Assembly (NCBI GenBank): GCA_024305745.1
Contig: JAHRBS010000004.1
Location: 868,001 to 932,000, forward strand
Length of the DNA: 64,000 nucleotides
DNA from: Polyporus tsugae
Taxonomy: Eukaryota > Basidiomycota > Agaricomycetes > Polyporales > Polyporaceae
Reading direction: 5' to 3'
The notes under the pieces are model-generated. The model saw only the letters and a program-made list of their open reading frames with translations. It had not been told where the DNA came from and ran no database searches. Below are positions 48,790 through 59,725 of the stretch, one piece after another (within the stretch, counting starts at the first letter, position 1; the number at the start of each line of letters is the position of its first letter). The translations under genes were made by a program, and so were the position numbers.

Positions 48790-51161
48790 ATGTTGTTCTC
48801 TCTGGCAGGGAGGGTTCTCCCTGGCAGGTGCCGTGTTGTCCCTGCGGCTCTGCGGACCCGGTCGTTGTCTTCTACTACTTCGCAGTCCCAGAAAACTCGA
48901 TTTCTAAGCACCCGAGGCCTCACGGCAATCGCGACTGCCTCAGCAATCGCTGTAGGAACGTCGATGTTCGCCCAGGATGCCCGCGCGGGAGCCCGAGAAT
49001 TGCGAGAATTGAGCGAAAAGAACCCTGTTGGGACGACGCGCGACCGACCGCTGTCGTCGCTCTCCACGCTCATCAGGGCCTATGTCGTCTACTCTTTCTG
49101 CTCCGTGCCTGCTCTCGTGGACTGGTCTCCTGCCATCCTTGAAACACTATCCGCCGTGCCGGGACTCAGGCAGATCACGGAAGCTGTGGTTCGTGCCACT
49201 TTCTTCGACCAGGTACGTGGCGTCTTTTGACACGATCTACGACAGTGTCAGTGACATATGGTCCAGTTTGTAGGAGGTGACAGCGCGGAAGGCGCCATCC
49301 CTCTAATCGACGAGCTTCGCTCCCAGAACACTGGGTGCTTGTTCGCCTACAGTGTCGAGGTGGATCAAGCGGAGGCAGCATCGGCCGGAGGACAATCCCC
49401 CACCGAACAGGACAAATCCAAAACCGCGTCCACGGTACACAAGGAGATCGTCAGCGAGACGCTGCACTGCGTCGACGTCGCAGCGGATTACGAGGACAAG
49501 CATACGCGCGGGCATACGGGCCGGCGTACGTGGGTCGCGATCAAGCTGGTAGTGTACTCCCGAAACGCTTTTTGACATGCTTAATGCATTGACACTCTCT
49601 ATCACCCCACTATCATACGTAGAGCGCAATGGTGGCAGACGCAGAGTCTCTCCGACGGCTGTCTGAGTACCTGATCGCCGCTCGACCCCGCATCACCGGT
49701 CCGCTCGTGGCGTTTCCCGGCTGCCCGCTCCCCACCGACCTCGATGTGCTCTCGTTATCCTCCGTACCGGGCCCGCTTACCCTGGCCGATATTGCCAACC
49801 TTCGGGAGCTTCGCGAGGACCTGATGAGGATATGTATACGGGCCCAGAAACGCGGTATCCGTCTCATCTTCGACGCTGAATACAGGTGGGATGCTCCTTC
49901 CTCCATCCCATGAGACTGACAGCTGAACAGACCGTTGCAAACACCAGTTGGTATGAGGTGGGTTGCGATCCAGCCATTAGACTACATTAATGAAAGTCAA
50001 ACTGAAAGACATCGATTTGCATCAGCCCGCGATAGATGCGTTCACCTTGGACATGATGCGTCATTTCAACAAGCTTCCTCCGCTATCGCCGCCCAAGTCG
50101 TGGTCGTACGCATGGTTCGGTTCTCCCAAGCAGGCAACTGCAGCGGCCGCCGAAGGCGTCCAGCCCCTCGTCTACGCTACGTACCAAGCGTATCTTCGCC
50201 GGTAAGCCCGCGACCACCTCTCACCTCCCGTTGTATTTACGTCAAACCAACGCACTGTGAACATTGCATCGTAGGACGCCAGAGTACCTCGCGCAGAGCA
50301 TCACGGCGGCGCGCGAGGGTGGATATTCGCTGGGGGTGAAGCTCGTCCGCGGTGCATACCACCCGCACGAGGTCGCGGCGCACCCCGCGACGGCGGCGTC
50401 CGCGGACAAGTCGGCGATCCCGCCGGGGTTTGGGGTGGGGTACTCGCCCTCGATCTCCCCCGACCCGGTCCCGCCCGTGTGGACGGAGAAGGCGGATACG
50501 GACACGCGGTACAACGCGTGCGTGCGCGTGCTCCTCGGGGCGGTTCGCAGGGATGTCGAGGCGGAGAACACGACGATCGGCGTGCTGTTTGGGACGCACA
50601 ACTGGGAGAGCGCGGGGCTCATCGTGGACGAGCTTGTGAGGCAGCGCTTGGGGATGCCTGATGCGAATGGCGTCGTGAGCATCGGGGACGCGGTCGCTGA
50701 GCGAGTGACGATGGGGCAGCTGTACGGTGTGTATCGCATTGCGTTTCGTCCACGGGTGTAGTAGGGCTGACTGTGCGCGCGCGCACGTTATTTGCTTGGC
50801 GGGACAGGCATGATGGCGACGCTGACGAACTACCTTGTGGACCGTGTGCACTCGTCGTCGCCTTTCGTCATCAAGTACATTCCCTATGGTCGCCTTTCCG
50901 AGGTGCGCAGAACTTTCTCTTCTCTTTTGGCTCATCCTTTAGCTCGCGCTATTATTGTCGGGGAGCACGGATTCACTGCATCGCCAGGGGCGGAGACGAA
51001 TGACGTGCTAATTATCTCATGCGCCATATGTGCTTTCTACTCAGGTTATGCCCTACCTGAGCCGGAGGGCTATCGAGAACAAGTCGGTGCTGGGCAACGG
51101 CGCAGCGCAGGAGGAGCGCAGGCGCGCTGCGGCGGAGATTATGGCGAGGATCTTCGGTTGA
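48790..51161 (+). CDS. Mitochondrial proline dehydrogenase, tandem copy 2
   Basis: The leader (MLFSLAGRVLPGRCRVVPAA) is followed by the same PRODH core as copy 1: LHCVDVAADYEDKH, WVAIKLSAMVADAE, AEYSWYEPAIDAF, LGVKLVRGAYHPHE, IGVLFGTHNWESAGLIVDEL, MGQLYGMMATLTNYLVDRV, YIPYGRLSEVMPYLSRRAIE and ENKSVLGNGAAQEER. Catalytic and FAD-binding segments are present. Differences from copy 1 are a longer Pro/Ser/Ala-rich insert after HPHE and a longer loop after NKLPPLSPP. The 10-nt micro-exon is conserved at 49948-49957 but gives SWYE rather than SWYQ. The stop is TGA 51159-51161. It appears functional. Confidence 0.88.
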
Positions 51162-51524
51162 GGTGCGTTTGCGGCACTCACACGGGTTCGCAGGAGTCGG
51201 ACAAGGGAGTCGGACAAGGGACGAGTCGGAAGCGGGGCCAGTAGTCACGAAGGCGAGTGAATGTCAAGCAGACGCGATGATAGACGTAAAAACCGTGTAA
51301 CCCGTAGCTAGCCGCACTTCGCACGACGAAGGTCGAGCTCGAGGGGCTGGGAATGTAGATATCTCGGGTGCCAGTCCTCTACCCTGCAGACGGTGGAATC
51401 GGCCATACCCGGCCCTCGTTGTTCCTGTTCCTGTAAAATGCGTCATCGTGCGACGTCCGGGGCAGGGCTAACACTCCTTACCCCACCCCAGAGGCGTGCT
51501 TTCGCGAAAATGGGGGCAGGCTTC
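51162..51524. other. Convergent intergenic gap
   Basis: About 360 bases between the stops of the rightward proline dehydrogenase and the leftward amidase; shared 3' UTR space, no gene seen. Confidence 0.6.
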
Positions 51525-54278
51525 TCATCTTCTCTGGGACGCTTCGAGGGCTGCGGCTACTACTTCCGTCATCGCTATCACGCCTTCCTCCTCGAGGGTC
51601 CGACCGATAAGCTGCAGCCCGACGGGGAGGCCGTCGAAAAGTTCCGGGTCGTCTGAAGTGCATGACATGATTATTACTTGGTAACGACAACACAGACGCT
51701 GGGCGTGAAGTATTCTACGGCCGGAAAGGATAAAAGGGGAGGGAGACTCACACATCTTGTACACCGCTTCGTCCTCGTGGTTCCTGAATTCGTGCGGGGA
51801 CGCGGGCTTGTCAACGGTCTTGTCGACGGTGGTGACAGGGAAGACGGACGCGGTGTAGTCGAGGTAGTTGCACAACGACGTGTAGAAATCGTCTCTGTGG
51901 ACCCGTCGGTTTAGGAAGAGTGGTGAAACACCGACAATTGGATAGGCCAAGCAGCCAAGGCGAGGGCAACCGTTGATTTGCCGAAGGAAAAATAAGAATA
52001 AGAGAAAAACCTTGGGAAAGACGGTTTACATGAAGAGTCACTTACGAGTTGCAACCATGCGGGCAGGCGGGGTAGCCTACGGCAGGGCTGATGATCGCGT
52101 CCACCGGTCGTCCGGTGCCCGTTTTCGAGACTGTCGCCTCCCAATGGTCGAGGTAGGACTTGCGCAATGCGCGTTTCTCCTTGTGCAATTGCCAGAGCTG
52201 CTCTCCTCCAACGTTGGTGTTGGCGGAATATCAAGTTCATGGGAACACGTTTGCGGTACATCAAGGGCGATGACGCACCTCGTACGCGGAGAGGTGCTTG
52301 GGCTCGCCGATGATGGTCTTCGCGAGCGGCTCGTCGAGCGCGTACTTGTGCGCGTCCGTCGTGGGGCTCATCGTCTGGATGAGGGGCTCGCCCGACAGAG
52401 CGCACTCAGCCCGGTAGTCGGCGCCGTCGTCGGCGTTGAAGATGCTCACCTGTCAGATTTTGGCGGTAAGCATCGCCACTACGTTAGTGCACGTTTAGCA
52501 TTGGCATGGGAATGGGGCAATTGAGCGTGGAGCGGGTAAGGGGTGAGGTGAAGGGTAAAGTGGAATAGGAAGGGGAGATCGCGGGGTTAAGGTGGCGGCG
52601 GAGGTGGCGCAGGGAAAGGCAGGATTGGAAGATAAGAAGAATCAAAGTGAGTGGCGCGAAGATGAATGTACGAACGCCATTTCTGTAGATCTCCGTGTGT
52701 CGATGGTTCTCCCAGTCTATCACTGTCAGGAGAGAGCGCGAGCGCGGGAGAAGAATGGATTAGCGAGCGTACTTCGACAGGCCCACACTGACATGATGAC
52801 AGTGGGACGTCGTGCTTGGAATCCAGGACGCATATATCCAGAGTTCGCTGCAGGATTGCACGCACCTGTGTGTCCGGCGGCCTCCAACGCTTTCTTGGTC
52901 ATCTCCATCGCACGGCGGATGGGCGGGTGCGGCTTGATGACCCCGTTGTCCCACATGAGCGCGAAGCACATCTTGCCACCCCGTCCGCCGTGGTCGCCCA
53001 GGGCATATTCACGGTCGGACCATTCCTTGCGCACGCATAGGGGGTCCTTGCGCCAAGGCTGGGCGTCGAGGACTGCCTTCACGAATATCTTGACGCCGGA
53101 GAGGGAGTTGGCCATGGGACCGAGCACGGACGAGACGCTCTCCTGGCCCTCCTGCGCGTTCACGGCGTTGCAGTACGGCAGGCGCTCGTACGAAGGGCGG
53201 AGAGTGTAAAGCCCGCAGAACGCGCTCGGGATCCGGAGGGAGCTGAGAAAAAAGTAATACATAAGTGGTGTCGTTCGGCGTGGCGTAGTCCCGAGCGGGT
53301 CGGCGGGCAGGGTCAGGAACAAGGAAGGACGCTAAGCGTTAGGAGAGTGGAGGCCGTGTTTGTGAAACGGTGGACGTACCCTCCTATGTCGGTACCTACG
53401 CCTAGAGGGCTGCCTCGCATTGCGAGGAGGGCGCCCTCGCCGCCTGAGGAGCCGCCAGGGGTCATGTAGCGGTTATATGGGTTTGTCGTGCGGCCGAAGA
53501 CGTGGTTGAATGTCTCGCCCCACTGTCACTGCATTGGTCAGAAACACGGTGTCGTGCCGAGTGATCTTCGGAGATGGGGTTGTCTGACCTGCAGGGTCTG
53601 GGGTACATTTGTGCGCACGAAGGGGACGGCGCCGGTGTCGTAGAGAATCTCGACAAGGACGCTGTCGATGTCAGAGACACGGCCTATCCAGCCTGCATAG
53701 CCTGCGGTTACATATCTGAGTTGCGGCGATGTGCATGATAGGATGAAGATGCGAGTACCCATGATGGTCTCGATGCCTTTGAGGCAAAATTGGTCCTTGA
53801 GTGAGATTGGCAGACCGTGCAAAGGGCCGATGGGCTTTCCGTGGTTCTCGAGGTATGCATCTACTTCTCGTGCGCGGGCAAGCGCCTGGTGTATGAAGAT
53901 CTCGGTCAAACAGTTGGTCTAGAAGAACAGGTGTTAGAGTGCAGCTGGATCGGAATGCACATTGCACAGGGAGCTGCGTGAAGAACTCACGAGCTGGTGT
54001 GCGACTATGGCCCTTTTGTAAAAGGCGGTGGTGACCTCGACGGAGGACCATTGGCCGGTGCGGAGATTGTCGAGAAGAGTCTCGACATTGACAGTATCAG
54101 TGACGTGGAGTTCGCGCGCTGTTAAGAGGCCACATATTTTGGGGACGTCGAGCACGTTGCGGTGGACTGAGTGGTCTGGCAGTGGGGGATGGATCATCCA
54201 CTGCTTGGGAATGGCATCTAGCTGGCGTTGTTTGCGTGCAGCACAAAGTGCCCTCCAGTCTTTGTTGGTCTCGGACAT
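51525..54278 (-). CDS. Amidase, amidase-signature family (acetamidase type)
   Basis: Minus-strand exons begin MSETNKDWRALCAARKQRQL (ATG 54278) and proceed through QWSSVEVTTAFYKRA, ENHGKPIGPLHGLPISLKDQ with the catalytic Lys, PFVRTNVPQTLQ, RYMTPGGSSGGEGALLAMRG with the cis-Ser and GSPLGVGTDIGGSLRIP with the nucleophile Ser. Next are AMEMTKKALEAAGHTVIDWE, SIFNADDGADYRAECALSGE and SPAVGYPACPHG, ending in VVAAALEASQRR. These are the Ser-cisSer-Lys triad and layout of fungal cytosolic amidases, which release ammonia from amides. About ten introns are needed; one of about 225 nt (52448 to roughly 52672) is longer than the rest and uses a gttcgt donor. The frame also opens upstream to 54491, but ATG 54278 suits the family start. 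Confidence 0.82.
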
Positions 54279-55396
54279 GAAGGAGGATCTCGAGTTGAAT
54301 GTTGAGGGTCGGATGGGAGGATGGTCAGAACTTGAGAGCGGACCCGCGGCGGCCGGAGACGTCAGGGATTGGCCCAGAGATAAGATAAGATCCGCCAGAG
54401 CAGGCTTAGTGCCTCCGGAGATCTGAGATCGGTCTGTTGAACAAGTCAAGTGAAGCTTCTGTACTTGTTCCCGTTCCTTGAGCGAGCTCATGTCCCTGGT
54501 AATGTATGGATTGTCCCATGTTCGTCATTTCAGGCCTCTTCGTACGTTCTGCCCTACGGCATCCCTTGTCTCACTCAGAGATATGCCTTGAACTCAGGGA
54601 GCGTACGAGTTTGTCCGCGACGACGCTCGTCCTCACTCTATATCGGTATCTCAAGGGAAACATCATCGTCCAAAACGGCATAGTGCAGAAGGTCGTGATC
54701 GTTCACAACGGGAGACCCACTCGTCCGGTTAGTGGGCGGCTGCGTCCAGCCTGGATGTATTCATCCGTTCGGAACTCTCGGTGCAGCACGTCCTGGGCGT
54801 GACCAACGCAGTCCGAACTTCCAAATCGAGAGAGTGCTGCTGGCTAGCCTTCCGGCGCAGGGGGCTGGAACAGCGAGCGATCGCGGAGAGCGACTGATCT
54901 GCATGGCCTGTGCGAGGTTTCGATTGGTTTCGAGGGTTGATGCAGATGGTTGCGGATGTGGTGGCTGCGGACGGGGCAGATGCTGGACGACTCCGCGAGA
55001 GAATCAGGAAACATCGGATGTTTGTCTCTATTTGCGTAGCGTGGTAGAGATGCGATTGCACAGGCGCCTGGGCTCCCTCGTCGTCGTCGTCGTCGTCGTC
55101 GTTGACGTTGTCCCTCTCGTTGGCCTGCCTGTTTCCCCTTGCAGCCAGGCTCCAGCGACCCCCTCAAGCCCCGCCTCTCGTCTTCTTCGCTCCCTTCGTT
55201 TCTTTTTTTCCTTCCTTAAAACCGTCGCCTGGACTTCCGTGCGTGAGCTTGAAGCTGCCTTGACCGTATCTAACCCTTGTCTTGACTCTTTTCCCTCGTT
55301 GTCATCCCCGCCCCCTTCCTCCAACCCCCGGCTCCTCAATCCGCACGCCCTCCCGCGCAGTCAAGTTCAAGCTTTTTTCCGCGCCACGCGTAGTCC
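54279..55396. other. Divergent intergenic region
   Basis: About 1.1 kb between the amidase start and the Bni4-like start; it should hold both promoters. It contains a GTC trinucleotide run (about 55079-55101) and CT-rich tracts close to 55397 typical of fungal 5' leaders. Long frames here are composition artefacts. Confidence 0.5.
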
Positions 55397-58206
55397 ATGG
55401 CCGTTCTTGCGCCTCAAGACTGGCATCCACCTAGAGATCATAGTATGGACGCGCCCTCCCCGAACTCCATCAACCCATCTGTACCCCGTCAGCGCTCCTC
55501 GCCCGCCAACGACCACTCTCTTGCACAGTCCCCCATGTCCCAGCAACAGCCATACCCTTACCCTGTCCAGCAGCAGCAGGCGGCCTGGTCGCCTTCTCCT
55601 CAGCAGTTCTACCCTTCTTTCTATCAAAATCCTCACCAGCAACCCTACCCCATGCATGCCCATCCTGCCCATCCTCAGCAAGGACAGATGCCTTATTACG
55701 ACCCCGCGAACGCCCAGCTCGCCCAGTGGGCGTACCAGCAAATGATGTTCAATGCTCAACAGGCGCATCAAATGTCCCAGATGAACAACATGGGTAGCCA
55801 ACGAGGGCGCAACGGCGGGAACCCAAACCCCGAGTACTTTGCCCAGAGCCCCATGTCTGGCTTCAGCCCATTCCCTAGCGGTACTCCACCCCCGCCTCAC
55901 CCCGCCCAGCTGCCGATGGGCTATTCTCCCGCTCCTTCCGAGCAGGGATCCCAATATGCAGGGTATCATCCCTACCGCCGTCCACAGCGTCAAGGTTCGT
56001 CCAACCAGGACCCCGATTGGCGTTCTGGATCACAGCAGCCCTCCGCCGGGACATTTAAGCCGCCATACGCACACGCGGACGCGGCCGGTTCCTCGACTTC
56101 GGTCAACTCTGGTTCTTCCCAATCCGGTAGTCAACGGCAACGCACGAGTAGCAACCAAGGCTCGAGCGCTGGCGGCAGCGGCTCTGCTCCCTCCCCAGTG
56201 CACTCACATCCTAAACAAGCCAGCACCAGGCCCAACGCGTCCGGATCCACCCCGCCCGCGACCAACGGCGCCACAGCGCCCCCCCGGGTCCACCAGCGTA
56301 CCGGTTCGTCGTCCTCCAACGCCTCTGCGCGGCTTGCTGCACCCTCTGCCACCACGTCGACGTCATCGAACCCCGCTCCGCCCAACCTGCGAAAACCGTC
56401 TCCGTTGTCCCAGGGCACGTTTACGGCTGCTGAGAAACGCATGTCACGAGACGACAGCGATCTGGCCACGATGCTCGATTCCTCGGGTGGACCTCGGAGC
56501 GGTTTGAAGGGGCGGCTACGACGGGCGCTCTCCCTCAACGCAAGTGCGACGTTGCACGAGGCCGACGAAGACGCCACTACGAAACACGACGTTCCCCGCC
56601 CGAGCCAGTCGAACGCCAGCTCGAATACTACGCTCGCTATGGACGACGGCGACTCGACGGCGACCGTGCAGAAAAAGAAGTCGCGGTCGCTGTTCAACAA
56701 CAAGTTCAATCGCTCGACGGACAACATCTCGCTGTCCTCGACGATGTCGTCGGCGTCGATGGTCATCAGGAAGCTGGGCTCGATCGGGAAGCTCGCACGT
56801 CGGAACTCGCTTGCGGGCATCACCTCGCTGTTCAAGGACAAGAAGGACAAGGACGGCGACGACGAGGGCGGCGGCTCGGGCAAGAAGAGCAAGAAGAAGA
56901 AAGGCGAGAAGGCGGCCGCTGTCGACCCCAGCGTGTCCCACGTCACTGCCGAGCTCGACCGCTCCGAATGGAGCTCGAACCCCGATATGGTCGGCCTCAG
57001 TCCCGCTGCACGTCTTGCAAGGCAGCACACCCTCAAGAGCAACGCCGAAGCGGCGGCCAGGGCCAAGGCTGAGGCTGAGGCGCGCGCGGCTGCGCAGGCC
57101 CAGGCCGCGAACGTGCCCACCACATGGGAGAAGAACACGACGACCAGGCAAGGTGAGAGCTCCCCGGCCAAGATCGGGAGCTCCTCCAAGGTGAACGAGA
57201 ACGGCATGCGCGTTGTCGTCGAGCACGACGACTCGGACAGCGGGAGCGAGGCTGGGCATGATAACCATGCACCAAACTACAGCATCGAAGGCTGGGAGGA
57301 TGACGAGGACTGGGGCGAGGCGCACGAGGAAGAGGACGTCACGATTAGGCAGGCATTGGACAACGCGAGCTTGCAGGAGGACGAGGATATGGAGCCTTGG
57401 GCTATCAACCTCCGCCGGAGCATCGAGCGGGCGCGTAAGCCGGCGAAGGGCATCCTGAAGAGTGCGTGTCTTGCATTTGTGGAATGTCTCCTCTGATTGT
57501 TTTCCCCACACAGAACCGATAGACGGTTCTGACTACTCTCAAGACTCCTACCTCCCACCCAACCCTGCGTTCACGAGGACACGGTCGAACTCGTACGACT
57601 CGGCGCCGCTGCCGGGCGAGATCCCGCCCCTCGGTCACCTCCCGGCCTCGGACCCTGACCAGATCGATGGGCTCCAGCACAAGACCCATGGATCGACCAA
57701 CGGACACTCGCCTCAGAGCTCGGCGACCTTCCTTCCCCCGCTGTCGTTTGATTCGAAACTGACTCTCGATTCCGCATCAAAGACGGAGTCTCCGACCGAG
57801 ACCGCGAGCCCGTCGGGTCCGCCGCCGTCGGAAAAAGAGAAGGCCCCGCTCTTCAGCCACCCGAACTCCTCTGCTCCGGCGCTGTCGACCATATTCTCGT
57901 CCAACCCACCCACATTGTCACATCGCTCCGCCACGGCACCCTCGAAGCGTCTTGCGTTTGCGGCGAACCTGTCCGTGTACGACACCTTCCCGGCGACGGT
58001 ATACGACAGGCGTAGCGAGCCCGCGACGTGGAGTCGGTTGACGCCGGCGCTGGCGCAGCGTATCAAGGAAGAGCTCAACTCGTATAAGATGGAGGAAATG
58101 GAGGTGCACGCCGCTAGTCGCGTCCAGTACGTCGTCTATCCTTATTCTGTAGAGGTCGTTCGCTCATGCATGCTTTGTGCCGCACAGTACTCAATTCTTT
58201 GTATGA
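55397..58206 (+). CDS. Bni4-like septum/bud-neck scaffold protein
   Basis: Three exons encode about 900 aa. The first half is Gln/Pro/Ser-rich and disordered. A conserved centre has SRSLFNNKFNRSTDNISLSS, TMSSASMVIRKLGSIGKLAR and RRNSLAGITSLFKDKK; a Lys-rich and then acidic region follows. The C-terminus has SKRLAFAANLSVYDTFPATV, YDRRSEPATWSRLTPALAQR, IKEELNSYKMEEMEVHAASR and HTQFFV. This matches the fungal Bni4 family, which binds protein phosphatase 1 (Glc7) through an RVxF-like motif (here RLAF) near the C-terminus and directs chitin synthesis at the septum. The last intron (donor gtacgtcgtc at about 58125) and the short final exon to TGA 58204-58206 give the conserved TQFF ending. Function is inferred from yeast. 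Confidence 0.78.
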
Positions 58207-59725
58207 CGCTACGGACATGATTTGACCGTTCTCGTCTTGTGTCGTCGCTTTAATCTTTTGCTGTCCATCTTTTCACGCTTGACGACGTTCTGAATCACAG
58301 TCCTAGTGCCGGCACCGTAACGTTCAATGTCAATGTTTATTCCCCGCAATTCACAACCAAATCCCCATCCCCATCCTCGTACCCGTACCGCGCTTGTTCC
58401 ACTGTTCATTATGGTTTATTTTCCTTCCCCCCGTTCCCATCCCCCCGTTCCCTCTGACCTATACGTATTCTGCACGACCCTCGGCTTTTTGGATCAAACA
58501 TCCGTGGTCTTTGATCTCACTCAAGTTATAGTATACCCCTCAATCCTCACGTGTAATACTATGACGCACGTCGCCCGGTCATTACAGTACAAACACAGAT
58601 GTACGCTGCGTCGTCCGTCGAACCCGCATCTCTCAATATCTCTCACACGCTCGCTTGCTCGCTCGCCCACACAATCGCTCAGTCTCTCACCTCTCACTTC
58701 GCATTTGATCGAGCTCTCTCAAGTATAGTGGTACAGTAACATGGACGGACCTTCTGGGAGAAAAGTCTTTGGTTGCTGTTACTGCTGCTGCCACCCCTCA
58801 TTGATCATCCTCGATCCTCACGACCCCGTTCCGCGCGTACTCGAGCCTATTCGCGTCGGTTTCGATCCATTCATACTAGCTCACTCGTACTGGTATTTGC
58901 GCAGGCGTCGCACGCTGCATTATCACGTCTATTACTAGTAACCACCTGCATGCTTCCATACGAACTTCCCCGCCCTCCCTCGTCTGCTCGCACCCACGTC
59001 CCGCCGCCCCTACCACCGCGACTGCTACGTAACACATAACGACGTTGACGAGTAGCACCGGCTCCGAATTCTGGCAAGCGGGTTTCAGACCTTTGGGCTC
59101 TCGCGTGTACATATGTATATACCATCGGCATAGGTTCGTTCTCATTGTTTATTGCGAGTTAGATACGTTATCTATTGACTGGAGTAGCTACATAGCTAGC
59201 AGCTGATTAAATAAAGGTTCCTTGTCTAAAGTGGAACCATCGGACTTGGTTGTGCGTGCATGTGATTCCTTCGACAAGGAGATGAACTTGAAGTGGAATT
59301 CAGATCTAAGGCAACGTCAATGTCATGGCCGAGGTGATGCCTCTACACGCCTAGGCAAATATGACGTCCCGTCGTCACCCAGTTCCCCGTGGGTCTATCA
59401 AAATCTGACGGTCATTTGCCTGGGCGGGTAGCGCGACCTTGGCAGGGATTCAAACGTGCTCAATTCCACTCCGGCGAACTCGGTCCTAAGAGCAGAGTCC
59501 ACAAGGCTCCAAGGTCGCTGATAACTTTGGTCAATAGTGTCATACAATTCATAGTCTACCATAACGAGTCCATCCGTAAGATTACAGGCTCCAGTTACTA
59601 GTCGTAATGATACGCATACGCAGCATCCACTCCCCAAGTCACCCCCTCTCGTCATGAGTCGTCTTCCGCACATACTCTCACCACACACAGCGCGCAGCAG
59701 GCAGCGCCGTCCGAGTCACTCCCAC
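58207..59725. other. Convergent intergenic region of 1.5 kb
   Basis: Both flanking genes end here. The sequence has C/T- and CTCG-rich stretches (58620-58690) and no convincing frame. It is long for a convergent gap, so a non-coding transcript is possible but not shown. Confidence 0.5.

Noticed and set aside
54732..55745. 337-codon open frame overlapping the Bni4-like start
   Set aside because: Poly-Val, Ser/Pro and Thr-rich translation of repeats and of the Bni4 coding sequence in the wrong frame.
56131..57207. 358-codon frame antisense to the Bni4-like gene
   Set aside because: A mirror of the Ser/Ala-rich coding strand with no features of its own.
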